64,000 bases of DNA from Brevibacterium limosum. Its GTDB lineage: Bacteria > Actinomycetota > Actinomycetes > Actinomycetales > Brevibacteriaceae. Positions 9,016-17,142 of this stretch are shown in pieces. The stretch covers positions 1,116,001 through 1,180,000 of the forward strand of contig NZ_CP050154.1 of assembly GCF_011617705.1 (NCBI RefSeq). Direction: 5' to 3'. The translations under genes were made by a program, and so were the position numbers. The notes beneath the pieces were generated by a model. It was given only the letters and a program-made list of their open reading frames with translations. It was not told the origin of the DNA and did not search any database. Each line of letters opens with the position of its first letter. Position 1 is the first letter of the stretch.

Positions 9016-9996
9016 ATGTTCGCGTGTCTGACCTCGGCCGAGCTCAATGCAGCCGGATTGAGCTCCCACCAGCTGCGAGTCGCCGAACGCTGCTGCCTGA
9101 GGAGAGTTCGCCGCGGCATCTACGTAGTGACGGCGGTCTGTACCGATCCGGCGCATCAGTTCATCGCTGCCGTCGGTGCAGTGTCCGGAACCACTTTGCC
9201 GCGTGAGTCGGCAGGGGCGCTGAAGAAGAATGAAGATCTGCGCATCCTCGTGCGCTCCTATGTCGATGATCTTCCGGACGGAGCGGCCTTCTCTCACCGG
9301 AGTGCCCTGATCGTCCACGGCCTCTCGATCCCGTTTTTCGACAACGACGCAGCTCCCCGAGTGGAATTCGCCCATCCGGAGATCGGCGCGCGGCGTTCCT
9401 TCGTCCACGTCTGGAAGAGGCCACTGGAAGGGGACACCGAGGTCGTCAATGATTGCCGGGCCACCACATTGCTTCGGACCCTGCTGGACGTGTCGCGCGA
9501 CTGCCCTCTGGCTTTCGCCGTCGCTGTCGTGGACGAGGCGATTCGGCGAAATCTCGTTTCTGCTCGAGAGTTCGCGGACTACTGTGCCCGCAAGCCGGTG
9601 AGAACCCGGCAGGGGCGCATCAACGCAGCAGTTGCGAATGTCGATGCTCGGCGGGAGTCTGTTGCCGAATCGATCACAGCGGTCCGGTTCGTCGAATACT
9701 CAGTGCCGGGATTCGAACCGCAAGTGGTGATTCGCGATGAGAACGGGGACTTCGTCGCGAGGACCGACTTCGCCAACCAGAAGGCGCATGTCATCGCTGA
9801 ATTCGACGGTGCCGGCAAGTACTATCTCGACGGTGCCGACCCGAAGCAGGCGTTCGAGCTTGAGCGCCGCAGAGAGTATTCTCTGCGCAATCTTGGCTTT
9901 CAGGTCTTCAGAATCACCTGGAAGGACCTTTTCAAGGGCGACCTCTTCCTGCGCATCAAGGACAGCGTCAGACGGCGCAGCATACAGACGGCCTGA
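9016..9996 (+). CDS. AbiEi-antitoxin-like / DUF559-type protein
   Basis: 326 aa. The N-terminus (LTSAELNAAGLSSHQLRVAERC, then RRVRRGIYVV) looks like the winged-helix module of AbiEi-type antitoxin-domain proteins. The C-terminus (RTDFANQKAHVIAEFDGAGK, then LERRREYSLRNLGFQVFRIT) resembles the very-short-patch-repair/DUF559 nuclease-like fold, with acidic residues in DF and EFDG. Such fusions are common single genes in Actinobacteria with no proven role. No AbiEii-type toxin gene is adjacent, so a working toxin-antitoxin pair is not supported. It stands alone between two copies of the family A palindrome and has no clear ribosome site. Confidence 0.65.
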   Translation: MFACLTSAELNAAGLSSHQLRVAERCCLRRVRRGIYVVTAVCTDPAHQFIAAVGAVSGTTLPRESAGALKKNEDLRILVRSYVDDLPDGAAFSHRSALIVHGLSIPFFDNDAAPRVEFAHPEIGARRSFVHVWKRPLEGDTEVVNDCRATTLLRTLLDVSRDCPLAFAVAVVDEAIRRNLVSAREFADYCARKPVRTRQGRINAAVANVDARRESVAESITAVRFVEYSVPGFEPQVVIRDENGDFVARTDFANQKAHVIAEFDGAGKYYLDGADPKQAFELERRREYSLRNLGFQVFRITWKDLFKGDLFLRIKDSVRRRSIQTA

Positions 9997-10091
9997 CGCG
10001 TGAACTCTGCAGCCGATCTTGCAAGCCGACGGCTCACTGCTCGCGCGAGAAGTCGTGACTACCGGCCTGCCGAGTCGCATGGCCTCCCTCA

Positions 10092-10151
10092 GGTCACGCA
10101 AATCTCGAAAAAGTCATCACCGGCGACGACTCTTTCGAGAGTCGCGTGACC
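10092..10151. repeat. 60-nt dispersed palindrome, family A copy 2
   Basis: 27-nt arms at 10092-10118 and 10125-10151 around a 6-nt loop, with a few arm mismatches. Outside the arms CTCA.../...TGAG extends the symmetry. It lies between the AbiEi-like gene and the FAD oxidase gene; the rest of 9997-10355 shows no gene. Confidence 0.85.
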
Positions 10152-10355
10152 TGAGCGGCGGCCGGGGTGGATCACGGTCCCCGGAGTGGGCTTCCGCGAC
10201 CGGATGGCAGGACGAAATCGCTACCCGAACTCCCTCGCAGCGCTCCGACGTAAGTGAGATGTAAGTGCCGGCTGGCAGCATCGGGGCATCCGACGGCGGG
10301 TCAGAGTCGACTGTCGTCGGATGAGAACCTCACCTCTTCCAACGATCGGAGATCC

Positions 10356-11783
10356 ATGACTCTGCAATCCCAAACTGTCCTCAGCGATGCCAAGCGTGAG
10401 GACTCGGCCGATCCCACTGCACAGCTTGCTGCGATGGTCGGCCCGACGATGATCCACCTGGCTGGCGACCCCGGCTACGACGAAGCGAGGACGCTGTGGA
10501 ACACAGCCGTCGATCTGCGGCCCGCCGCAGTCGCTGAACCGGCCACCGCAGCTGAGGTCGCAGCCGTCGTCACGGCCTCCAGTCAGCTCGGGCTCCAGGT
10601 CGCACCGGTGAGCACCGGCCACAACGCCGGTCCGCTCGTCCAGCACGACCTCGCTTCGACCGTCCTGGTCAAGCTCTCTGCCATGGACGGCATCGAGATC
10701 GACCCGTCGGCAGCCATGGCGAGAGTCCAGGGTGGTGCGCTGTGGGGCGACGTCACCGAGGCGGCCGGTCGTCACGGACTCGCCTGCCTGCACGGATCGT
10801 CCCCCGATGTCGGCGTGGGCGGGTACCTGCTGGGCGGAGGCATCTTCCTCTACGCCCGTCGACTTGGCATGGCCACCAGCAGCCTCACAGCCGTCGAGAT
10901 CGTTCTCGCCGACGGAGAACTCATCCGCGCCGACCACACTCAGCATCAGTCGCTGTTCTGGGCTCTGCGCGGTGGCGGCGGCAACTTCGGCATCGTCACC
11001 GCTTTCGAATTCTCGCTCTACCCGCTGGAGACGGTGCACGCGGGAATGATGGTCTGGGACATCGACGACGCCGACCGTGTGGTGCGTGCCTGGGCCGACT
11101 GGGCCCCGAATGCGCCGCACGAGATCACGACGTCGATGCGCATCCTCAACCTGCCCGAGGCACCGGGCATACCCGAATCCGTGGCAGGACGACCCGTCGT
11201 GTGCATGGACGGGGCCGTCCTGGCCGATAAGAAGCGTGCGCGAAGGGTCCTTGCTCCGCTGCGGAATCTGTGCCCGCGGGTCGACACCTTCGCGCAGGTG
11301 CCTCCGAGTTCGATTGCCCGACTCCATATGGATCCGGAAGGCCCGACCCCGGTCACCGGGGACACTGTACTGCTGGGACGACTGACAGACGAGGCCGTCG
11401 ATGCGTTCCTTGCCGAAGTCGGCCACGGGACGGAGCACTCTCTGCTCTCGGCTGAACTGCGACAGCTCGGCGGAGCTCTGGCCAGGAAACATCCCGACGG
11501 TGGGGCGCTCAGCCGGATGGACGGGAGTTTTCTGCTCTTCGCCGCAGCGATCGCCGACACTCCTGAGAACGAAGATCGGGGGAAGCACGATGCTTCCGAA
11601 CTGGTCCGGGCCATGGCGCCGTGGAGCACCGGACGTCAGTATCTCAACTTCGCTGAGGAGCCGGTCGACGTCGGCGACAGCTACGGCGACCGTGAGTGGC
11701 TGACGCTGACCAGGGTCAAGAGCGCCTACGACCCTGAGAACGTGTTCGCGGCTAATCACCCGGTGCCGCTGGCTCACACGTGA
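10356..11783 (+). CDS. FAD-linked oxidase of the berberine-bridge (BBE) type
   Basis: 475 aa. The FAD-binding PCMH domain spans about residues 35-220: PVSTGHNAGPL contains the His that usually binds FAD covalently, and GVGGYLLGGG plus WALRGGGGNFGIVTAFEF are classic. The second covalent-FAD Cys of two-link enzymes is replaced (HGSSPDVG), suggesting a single covalent bond. The C-terminal BBE segment is intact (YLNFAEEP...DPENVFAANHPV). Substrate unknown; relatives oxidise sugars, alkaloids or antibiotic intermediates. The start is the ATG after GGAG at 10348. It converges with the SARP regulator, and their 3' ends overlap by 32 nt. Confidence 0.88.
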   Translation: MTLQSQTVLSDAKREDSADPTAQLAAMVGPTMIHLAGDPGYDEARTLWNTAVDLRPAAVAEPATAAEVAAVVTASSQLGLQVAPVSTGHNAGPLVQHDLASTVLVKLSAMDGIEIDPSAAMARVQGGALWGDVTEAAGRHGLACLHGSSPDVGVGGYLLGGGIFLYARRLGMATSSLTAVEIVLADGELIRADHTQHQSLFWALRGGGGNFGIVTAFEFSLYPLETVHAGMMVWDIDDADRVVRAWADWAPNAPHEITTSMRILNLPEAPGIPESVAGRPVVCMDGAVLADKKRARRVLAPLRNLCPRVDTFAQVPPSSIARLHMDPEGPTPVTGDTVLLGRLTDEAVDAFLAEVGHGTEHSLLSAELRQLGGALARKHPDGGALSRMDGSFLLFAAAIADTPENEDRGKHDASELVRAMAPWSTGRQYLNFAEEPVDVGDSYGDREWLTLTRVKSAYDPENVFAANHPVPLAHT

Positions 11784-13458
11784 GCCCGGCGTCAGCACCC
11801 GGACTCGCCCCGGTGCGGTACGGGAACGGCACCGGGAAGTCGATGCGGCGGTAGCACGACTGGGACTCATGCCGGTGGCGGAGGGCGGAGGATGTATCTC
11901 CCATCTGTTCTTCCGCCTCGGCGAGGCGCGCGGCAGCCCTTCCGGCGAACAGCCAGCATCCGGACCACTGGGCGAGTTCGAGACCTGCGCGGGAGTGCAC
12001 GATCGCTGTCTTCGGTCTGCCCCACATCAGCTGCGCCTTGGCCAACGAAGCATGGGCACTGGCGGCCAATGGCAAGCGCACGCCCTCGTGGGCGAACCGG
12101 AGCGCGGTGCGGTACCAGTCGAAGCATTCGGCATCACCGTCATCACGCATCGAACACGCGACGTCGAGCAGAATCGGGCCCACATCGGCTTCGGCCGGGT
12201 CCTGTCGGGCGATGGTCCAGGCCGTGAGTGCTCCGACAACTGCGTCATGGCACCGACCAGATCGCCGGTCGATCTGACTGCGGGTGCGCCACCACATCAC
12301 CTGCCGTGCCTTGGGCCCGGTCGCTTCGCCGGCGGACCTCAGCGATTCCTCGGCCCTGTGCAGGCGTGACATGTGGGTGAGGACAAGGGCCCGGATGATG
12401 CGCAGCATCGCATCGGTTCCCGTCGTCCGCTGGTCGAGTCTTGACGCTTCTCCGAGGAGCCGCAGGGCGCGACGGAGGTCTCCGGTCAGTGCCATGACTG
12501 TCACCATGTCTTGGAGCAGGACCGCACACAGATTCTCGTGCCCCAGTCCGGAGTGGAGGGCTTCCAAGCGTTCCAACAGCGACAGCGCCTCGTTGTGACG
12601 CCCCTTCGCCATGAGGACATAGGCGAGTTCGCGGCGCAGGACCGATCCACGCATCGTCGGATCCGCTGCATCCTCGTTGCGAGGCGTGAGGTCGCCTGCG
12701 GGGTCGATGACGGCGAGGTCGGACCGGATCTCGTCTTCACGATTGCGAGCGAGTGTTCGGTGGGTGTAGAGCAGGTCCGAACTCGGGTCGAGTCCCAGTT
12801 CGTCGAGTGCACGGTGTGCCTCGGCGAACGCGCCGGGCAGTTCCGCATCGTGACCCGTCTGCTGCAGAGCCGAGATCCTCAGAATCTGAGCGTGCTCGTT
12901 CTCCGGGTGCTCGTGCGTCAGGCGAGTGAGCAGTCTGAGCGCAGTGTTCCCGTCGCCGAACTCCAGATGGAATTCGGCGCATCTCTCCCGAATCCGGGTG
13001 TGCAGACCGCTGAGCTCGGCCTGCCAGTCCGCCGTGTCGGGCAGGTCGACGTCGGGAAACGGCTCGCCGCCCCACTGAGCCGCGGCCGCCTCGAGGCATC
13101 GGAGCGTATCCAGGTCGTGGTCGGGCATATCCTCGGCGAGGGCGGTCCGGGCACTTTGCTCGAAACGCCACGCATCGACGGAGCTCCGATTGAGGTCGAG
13201 TCTGTAGCCGTTCGGTGAACTGAGCAGAACACCGTGCCCCAACTGCTTGCGCAGACGGTGGATCTGGACGTGCAGGCGAGTGGTGACACGCTCGGACCAC
13301 TCATCCGGCCACAGCGCTTCGACGATGCGTGACGCCGGCGTCCAGGCGCGGAGCCGGAGTACCAACAGAGACAGGAGGGCTCGCTGGGTGCGTCCCTGTA
13401 TCCCGCGAGCCACACCGTCATGGAGAATCTCCACGCGTCCCATTGCGCGCATATCCAT
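11752..13458 (-). CDS. SARP/AfsR-type transcriptional regulator with BTAD and TPR-like region
   Basis: 568 aa. An OmpR-type winged helix covers residues 1-95 (ILHDGVARGIQGRTQRALLS, RLHVQIHRLRKQLG, NGYRLDL). A bacterial transcriptional activation domain follows to about residue 245, then a helical TPR-like half. No NB-ARC ATPase motif is present, so it is a mid-size SARP rather than a full AfsR. SARPs usually activate secondary-metabolism or pathway genes by binding direct repeats. Its only close partner is the convergent FAD oxidase gene, whose end it overlaps; regulation of that gene is a guess. The minus strand has TACGCT 6 nt before the ATG, so the mRNA is probably leaderless. Confidence 0.85.
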   Translation of the reverse strand: MDMRAMGRVEILHDGVARGIQGRTQRALLSLLVLRLRAWTPASRIVEALWPDEWSERVTTRLHVQIHRLRKQLGHGVLLSSPNGYRLDLNRSSVDAWRFEQSARTALAEDMPDHDLDTLRCLEAAAAQWGGEPFPDVDLPDTADWQAELSGLHTRIRERCAEFHLEFGDGNTALRLLTRLTHEHPENEHAQILRISALQQTGHDAELPGAFAEAHRALDELGLDPSSDLLYTHRTLARNREDEIRSDLAVIDPAGDLTPRNEDAADPTMRGSVLRRELAYVLMAKGRHNEALSLLERLEALHSGLGHENLCAVLLQDMVTVMALTGDLRRALRLLGEASRLDQRTTGTDAMLRIIRALVLTHMSRLHRAEESLRSAGEATGPKARQVMWWRTRSQIDRRSGRCHDAVVGALTAWTIARQDPAEADVGPILLDVACSMRDDGDAECFDWYRTALRFAHEGVRLPLAASAHASLAKAQLMWGRPKTAIVHSRAGLELAQWSGCWLFAGRAAARLAEAEEQMGDTSSALRHRHESQSCYRRIDFPVPFPYRTGASPGADAGLTCEPAAPGD

Positions 13459-13567
13459 CCGGTCAGCGTAGAGTCTCGCGATACCGGGAGGAATACCTCG
13501 ACGAACCTCACAGTTTCTGCCTGCGTGTCCCTCGTCCTGATCGGTCCGTCGCAGCTGACGCCTCTCA

Positions 13568-13627
13568 GGTCACGCGAATCTCGAAAAAGACGTCACTGGC
13601 GGCGACTCTTTCGAGATTCGCGTGACC
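13568..13627. repeat. 60-nt dispersed palindrome, family A copy 3
   Basis: 27-nt arms at 13568-13594 and 13601-13627, loop ACTGGC. It lies between the SARP gene start and the end of the ABC exporter gene. Its arm sequence is closer to copy 2 (ggtcacgc... form) than to copy 1 (ggtaacgc... form). The remaining 13628-13757 shows nothing recognisable. Confidence 0.85.
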
Positions 13628-13757
13628 CGAGAGGAAACGGGACGGAAGTAAGCCCGACGGAGGGCATCGGGCCCCCGGTTGCACGCACGACGTTCGTCGG
13701 AGGCCGGTCCACAGCCGGCGCGGCCGCGAAGCGTTCCCGTCAGGTCGAAGCGTCCGA

Positions 13758-15620
13758 TCAGCTCGAGGCGAACTGTGTGGCGTAGAGCTCGGCGTAGCGG
13801 CCGCCGCGACCGACCAGCTCCTCGTGAGTGCCCGACTCGACGATGCGCCCGGCCTCGACGACGAGGATCGTATCGGCCTGCCGGATGGTCGACAGCCGGT
13901 GCGCGATGACCAGAGCTGTACGACCGTGCATCGCCTGGGCCAGGGCCTGCTGGATCGCGGCCTCATTCGTCGAATCCAACGCCGAGGTGGCCTCATCGAG
14001 CACGACGATCTCTGGGGAGGCCAGCAGCATCCGCGCGATCGTCAGCCGCTGCCGCTCACCTCCGGAGAGCCTGTACCCGCGCTCGCCGACGACCGTGTCC
14101 AGTCCGTCGGGAAGTGCGTCGATGACTCCTCGCAGCTGTGCGCGGGAAAGTGCGTCCCACATCTGCTCCTCGGTGGCAGCGGGGTTGACGAGCTGGAGAT
14201 TCGCGCGGATCGATTCGTGGAAGACATGACCGTCCTGCGTGACGACGCCGACGGCTTCGCGCAGGTCGGCAAATGACAGATCCCGGACATCGACGCCGCC
14301 GATGGCGATCTCACCGTCCGTGACGTCGTAGAGGCGCGGCAGAAGTGAGGCGATCGTCGACTTGCCCGCCCCGGAGGAACCGACGAGGGCGACGGTGTGC
14401 CCGGCGGGAATGGTGAAGCTCAAGTCGTGGAGGACCTCATCGCCGCCGCGGGTATCGAGCACGGAGACGTCCTCGAGACTGGCCAGGCTGACCTGAGAAG
14501 CGCTGGGATAGGCGAAGTCGACGTGATCGAACTGCACATCAAGCCCACCGGCGGGCAGAGCCTTCGGCTGCGAGGGTTCCTTGAAGTACGGCACGAGGTC
14601 GAGGATCTCGAATACACGCTGGAAGGACACGACTGCGCTCTGGATGTCCAGGCGTGCATTGGCGAGCATCGTCAGCGGAGTGTAGAGCCTGGTCAGCAGC
14701 AGTGCCAGGGTCACGACCTGTCCGGCGTTGAGGTTGCCGACGACTGCCTGCGCTCCGCCGACGCCGTAGACCAGCGCGAGCGCCAGGGCAGAGACCAAAG
14801 TCAGCGAGGATACGAACGTCGACTGCAGCATTGCGACCTTGACCCCGATGTCGCGGACCTGACCGGCACGGTCGGCGAACTCTTCGTTCTCCTTGCGGGG
14901 ACTGCCGAAGAGCTTGATCAACGTGGCACCGGCCGCGGAGAACCGCTCCGTCATCCTCGTCGACATGTCGGCTGAGTTGTTCGCGGCCTCGAACTGCAGT
15001 GACGCGAGCTTTCCGCTGAGCATGCGAGTCGGGATGATGAACAGCGGCAGCAGGAGGATCGACATCACGGTCACCTGCCAGGAGATCGTGACCATGACGC
15101 CGACGGTCAGAACCAGGGAGACGAAGTTCGACACGATCCCCGACAGGGTGTTCGAAAACGCCCGCTGAGCACCGATGACATCCGTGTTCAGCCGAGAGAC
15201 CAGGGCACCGGTACGGGTGCGGTTGAAGAACGCGATCGGCATCGACTGGACGTGGTCGTAGACGGCCGTGCGCAGATCGAAGATGAGCCCTTCGCCGATC
15301 CGGGACGACAGGTATCGGTTCGTGATCGAGATGGCGGCATCGGCGATGGCCAATCCGCCGATCGCCACGGCCAGCCACACCACAGTGGAGACGGGCCCGC
15401 CGCCGGTGATCGCATTGACGACGTCGCCGGCGAGCACCGGGTTGAGCACGCCGATGACAGCGGTCAGGACGGAGAGGACGAGGAAGATGATGAGCTTGCG
15501 CTTGTGCCTGGCCGCGTAGCCGGCGATCCTCTTGTAGATGCCCGGCTGGATGGTCGTCTGCGGAGTCTTCTGGTTTTTGACGGAGGAGTACATGACGCGG
15601 TGCGCGGAAGGCATACTCAT
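13758..15620 (-). CDS. ABC exporter, fused permease and ATPase (multidrug/lipid type)
   Basis: 620 aa half-transporter. Six transmembrane helices lie in residues 40-330 and the nucleotide-binding domain in about 375-615, with Walker A GSSGAGKST, signature LSGGERQRLTIARML, Walker B IVVLDEATSALD and the switch His in VIAHRLSTI. Such proteins homodimerise or pair to export lipids, drugs or peptides; the substrate is not readable. The start at 15620 is chosen because AAAGGGA sits 8 nt upstream; an in-frame ATG at 15656 would add 12 residues with no ribosome site. It is a single gene with no partner half-transporter nearby. Confidence 0.92.
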   Translation of the reverse strand: MSMPSAHRVMYSSVKNQKTPQTTIQPGIYKRIAGYAARHKRKLIIFLVLSVLTAVIGVLNPVLAGDVVNAITGGGPVSTVVWLAVAIGGLAIADAAISITNRYLSSRIGEGLIFDLRTAVYDHVQSMPIAFFNRTRTGALVSRLNTDVIGAQRAFSNTLSGIVSNFVSLVLTVGVMVTISWQVTVMSILLLPLFIIPTRMLSGKLASLQFEAANNSADMSTRMTERFSAAGATLIKLFGSPRKENEEFADRAGQVRDIGVKVAMLQSTFVSSLTLVSALALALVYGVGGAQAVVGNLNAGQVVTLALLLTRLYTPLTMLANARLDIQSAVVSFQRVFEILDLVPYFKEPSQPKALPAGGLDVQFDHVDFAYPSASQVSLASLEDVSVLDTRGGDEVLHDLSFTIPAGHTVALVGSSGAGKSTIASLLPRLYDVTDGEIAIGGVDVRDLSFADLREAVGVVTQDGHVFHESIRANLQLVNPAATEEQMWDALSRAQLRGVIDALPDGLDTVVGERGYRLSGGERQRLTIARMLLASPEIVVLDEATSALDSTNEAAIQQALAQAMHGRTALVIAHRLSTIRQADTILVVEAGRIVESGTHEELVGRGGRYAELYATQFASS

Positions 15621-15860
15621 GGCGGGTCCCTTTCTGCTGCCGAAGCGACCGAGCATGCACGGACATCGTCCGTGCCGGTGCGGGGATCGCCCGCGTCCGG
15701 TCGCCGCCGCGGGCGGGTGGCCCGGCGACGGAGAGTAGAACAGTGCACACAGTGCAACTGATGTCAGGGCGAAACTATTTCCTCACCCGCAGGCGAGCCC
15801 CATCACAGCACGCGCCGCACTGCCGCGTACTCGCGGCCGGGCCCACCGATCCCCGGCGAC

Positions 15861-15913
15861 CAGCTTCCGCAGCTGCACCTTCCGGTCACAGCTTGCGCAG
15901 CTGCACCTTCCGG
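15861..15913. repeat. 28-nt tandem duplication at the 3' end of coaA
   Basis: 25 nt at 15889-15913, encoding the last residues of pantothenate kinase, recur with one mismatch at 15861-15885, immediately beyond the stop codon. A read-through frame would repeat the peptide KVQLRKL. It looks like a recent local duplication that left the gene itself intact. Confidence 0.75.
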
Positions 15914-16923
15914 ATGGTGTGATCGGAGGATTTGTGGAGCACGAGGTCGGCTCGGCCGCGGCTGGGCTGGACGTTCTCGCGCAGGTTCGGGAAGTTGATG
16001 GAGTCCCAGATCTCCGTGGCCAGGGTGATGGCCTCCTCATCATCGAGCTGCGAGTAGCGGTGGAAGTAGGAGTCCTCGTCCTGGAACGCACCGTGCTTGA
16101 GCTTGAGGAAGCGCGAGATGTACCACTGCCGGATATCGCGGGAGCGCGCATCGACGTAGACGGAGAAGTCGAAGTAGTCGCTGATGGCCAAGCCCACGGT
16201 CCCGTCCTGACGGGGACGGGCGGGTTGGAGGACGTTGAGGCCCTCGACGATGAGGACATCGGGGGAGCGCACGACCACCTCGGCGCCGGGGACGATGTCA
16301 TAGGTGTGGTGCGAGTACACGGGCGCGCGGACCTCGGGAGCCCCGGATTTCACGGCGGAGATGAACTTGAGCAGTTTCCGCCGGTCATAGGATTCGGGGA
16401 ACCCCTTCCGCCCGTTCAGGCGCCGGCGGTCGAGTTCGGCGTTGGGGTAGAGGAATCCGTCGGTGGTGATGAGCTCGACGCGCGGAGTGTCGGGCCAGCG
16501 GGCGAGCAGCTCCCGGAGCACACGTGCGGTCGTCGACTTGCCCACGGCCACCGATCCGGCGACTCCGATGACGAAAGGTGTGCGCTTGGCGTCCTGCGGT
16601 TCCAATCCGCGTTCGTGCAGGGGAGAGAAGAATTCCCTGGTCAGGTCGTGTTTCGCCCGACGTGCGGAGACGTAGAGATTGAGCAGCCGTGACAGGGGCA
16701 GATAGACCTGCGCGACCTCGTCGAGGTTGATCCGATCGCCGAGTCCGCGCAGTCGTTCGATATCGCGCTGCTTCAGCGGCAGGGGAGTGGCCTGGGCGAG
16801 CGTGCCCCACACGTCCCGGTCGAATTCCCAGAACGGGGACGTCGTGTCCGGCTCGCTGCGCCGGGCGGTGTTGAGTCCGGCGAGTCTGCGCGCACGGTCC
16901 AGCTGAGGGTCGACATGGCTCAT
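15886..16923 (-). CDS. coaA: Type I pantothenate kinase
   Basis: 345 aa. It phosphorylates pantothenate, the first committed step of coenzyme A synthesis. The P-loop GSVAVGKS is at residues 123-130, followed by [20 protein letters not shown] and the PDVLIEGLNVLQ strand typical of prokaryotic type I kinases (P-loop/uridine-kinase fold). The C-terminus contains [14 protein letters not shown]. The ATG at 16923 has GGGGGA just upstream. It is divergent from glmS across a 219-nt gap that also holds two copies of the over-represented GCCGAGGCGGCCCC word. Confidence 0.96.
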   Translation of the reverse strand: MSHVDPQLDRARRLAGLNTARRSEPDTTSPFWEFDRDVWGTLAQATPLPLKQRDIERLRGLGDRINLDEVAQVYLPLSRLLNLYVSARRAKHDLTREFFSPLHERGLEPQDAKRTPFVIGVAGSVAVGKSTTARVLRELLARWPDTPRVELITTDGFLYPNAELDRRRLNGRKGFPESYDRRKLLKFISAVKSGAPEVRAPVYSHHTYDIVPGAEVVVRSPDVLIVEGLNVLQPARPRQDGTVGLAISDYFDFSVYVDARSRDIRQWYISRFLKLKHGAFQDEDSYFHRYSQLDDEEAITLATEIWDSINFPNLRENVQPSRGRADLVLHKSSDHTIRKVQLRKL

Positions 16924-17080
16924 TCCCCCATTGTGTCATGCGTCATGTTCGCGACCCGCGCCAGGTCGGCGATCGCACTCACCCCTCGCCGAGGCGGCCC
17001 CGCCGACCCGCAACCACCCCAGCCGAGGCGGCCCCGTCCCGCCCCGTCCCATCGCGCCCGCGCGCGTGCAGTTCGTCACG

Positions 17081-17135
17081 TTGACCCGATCGTGACTCGC
17101 CGGAATACACGAGAACGCCCACGAGTGCGTAAAAT
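17081..17135 (+). promoter_or_regulatory. Candidate promoters of glmS
   Basis: TTGACC (17081-17086), a 16-nt spacer and GAATAC (17103-17108) could form one promoter with a leader of about 30 nt. Separately, TAAAAT (17130-17135) ends 7 nt before the ATG and would give a leaderless mRNA, which fits the absence of a Shine-Dalgarno site. Confidence 0.4.
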
Positions 17136-17142
17136 CTCCCTC

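Noticed and set aside
9016..9996. Complete type IV toxin-antitoxin system
   Set aside because: Only an AbiEi-like N-terminal module is present; no nucleotidyltransferase toxin gene is next to it.
8870..13627. Family A palindromes as simple transcription terminators
   Set aside because: Three near-identical 60-nt copies with fixed arm and loop lengths, not followed by U-tracts and variably placed relative to gene ends, fit a dispersed repeat better.
15783..16301. Frame covering the duplicated coaA 3' end as a separate gene
   Set aside because: It is an out-of-frame reading of coaA joined to the duplicate; the Ser/Arg/Thr-rich product is not credible.
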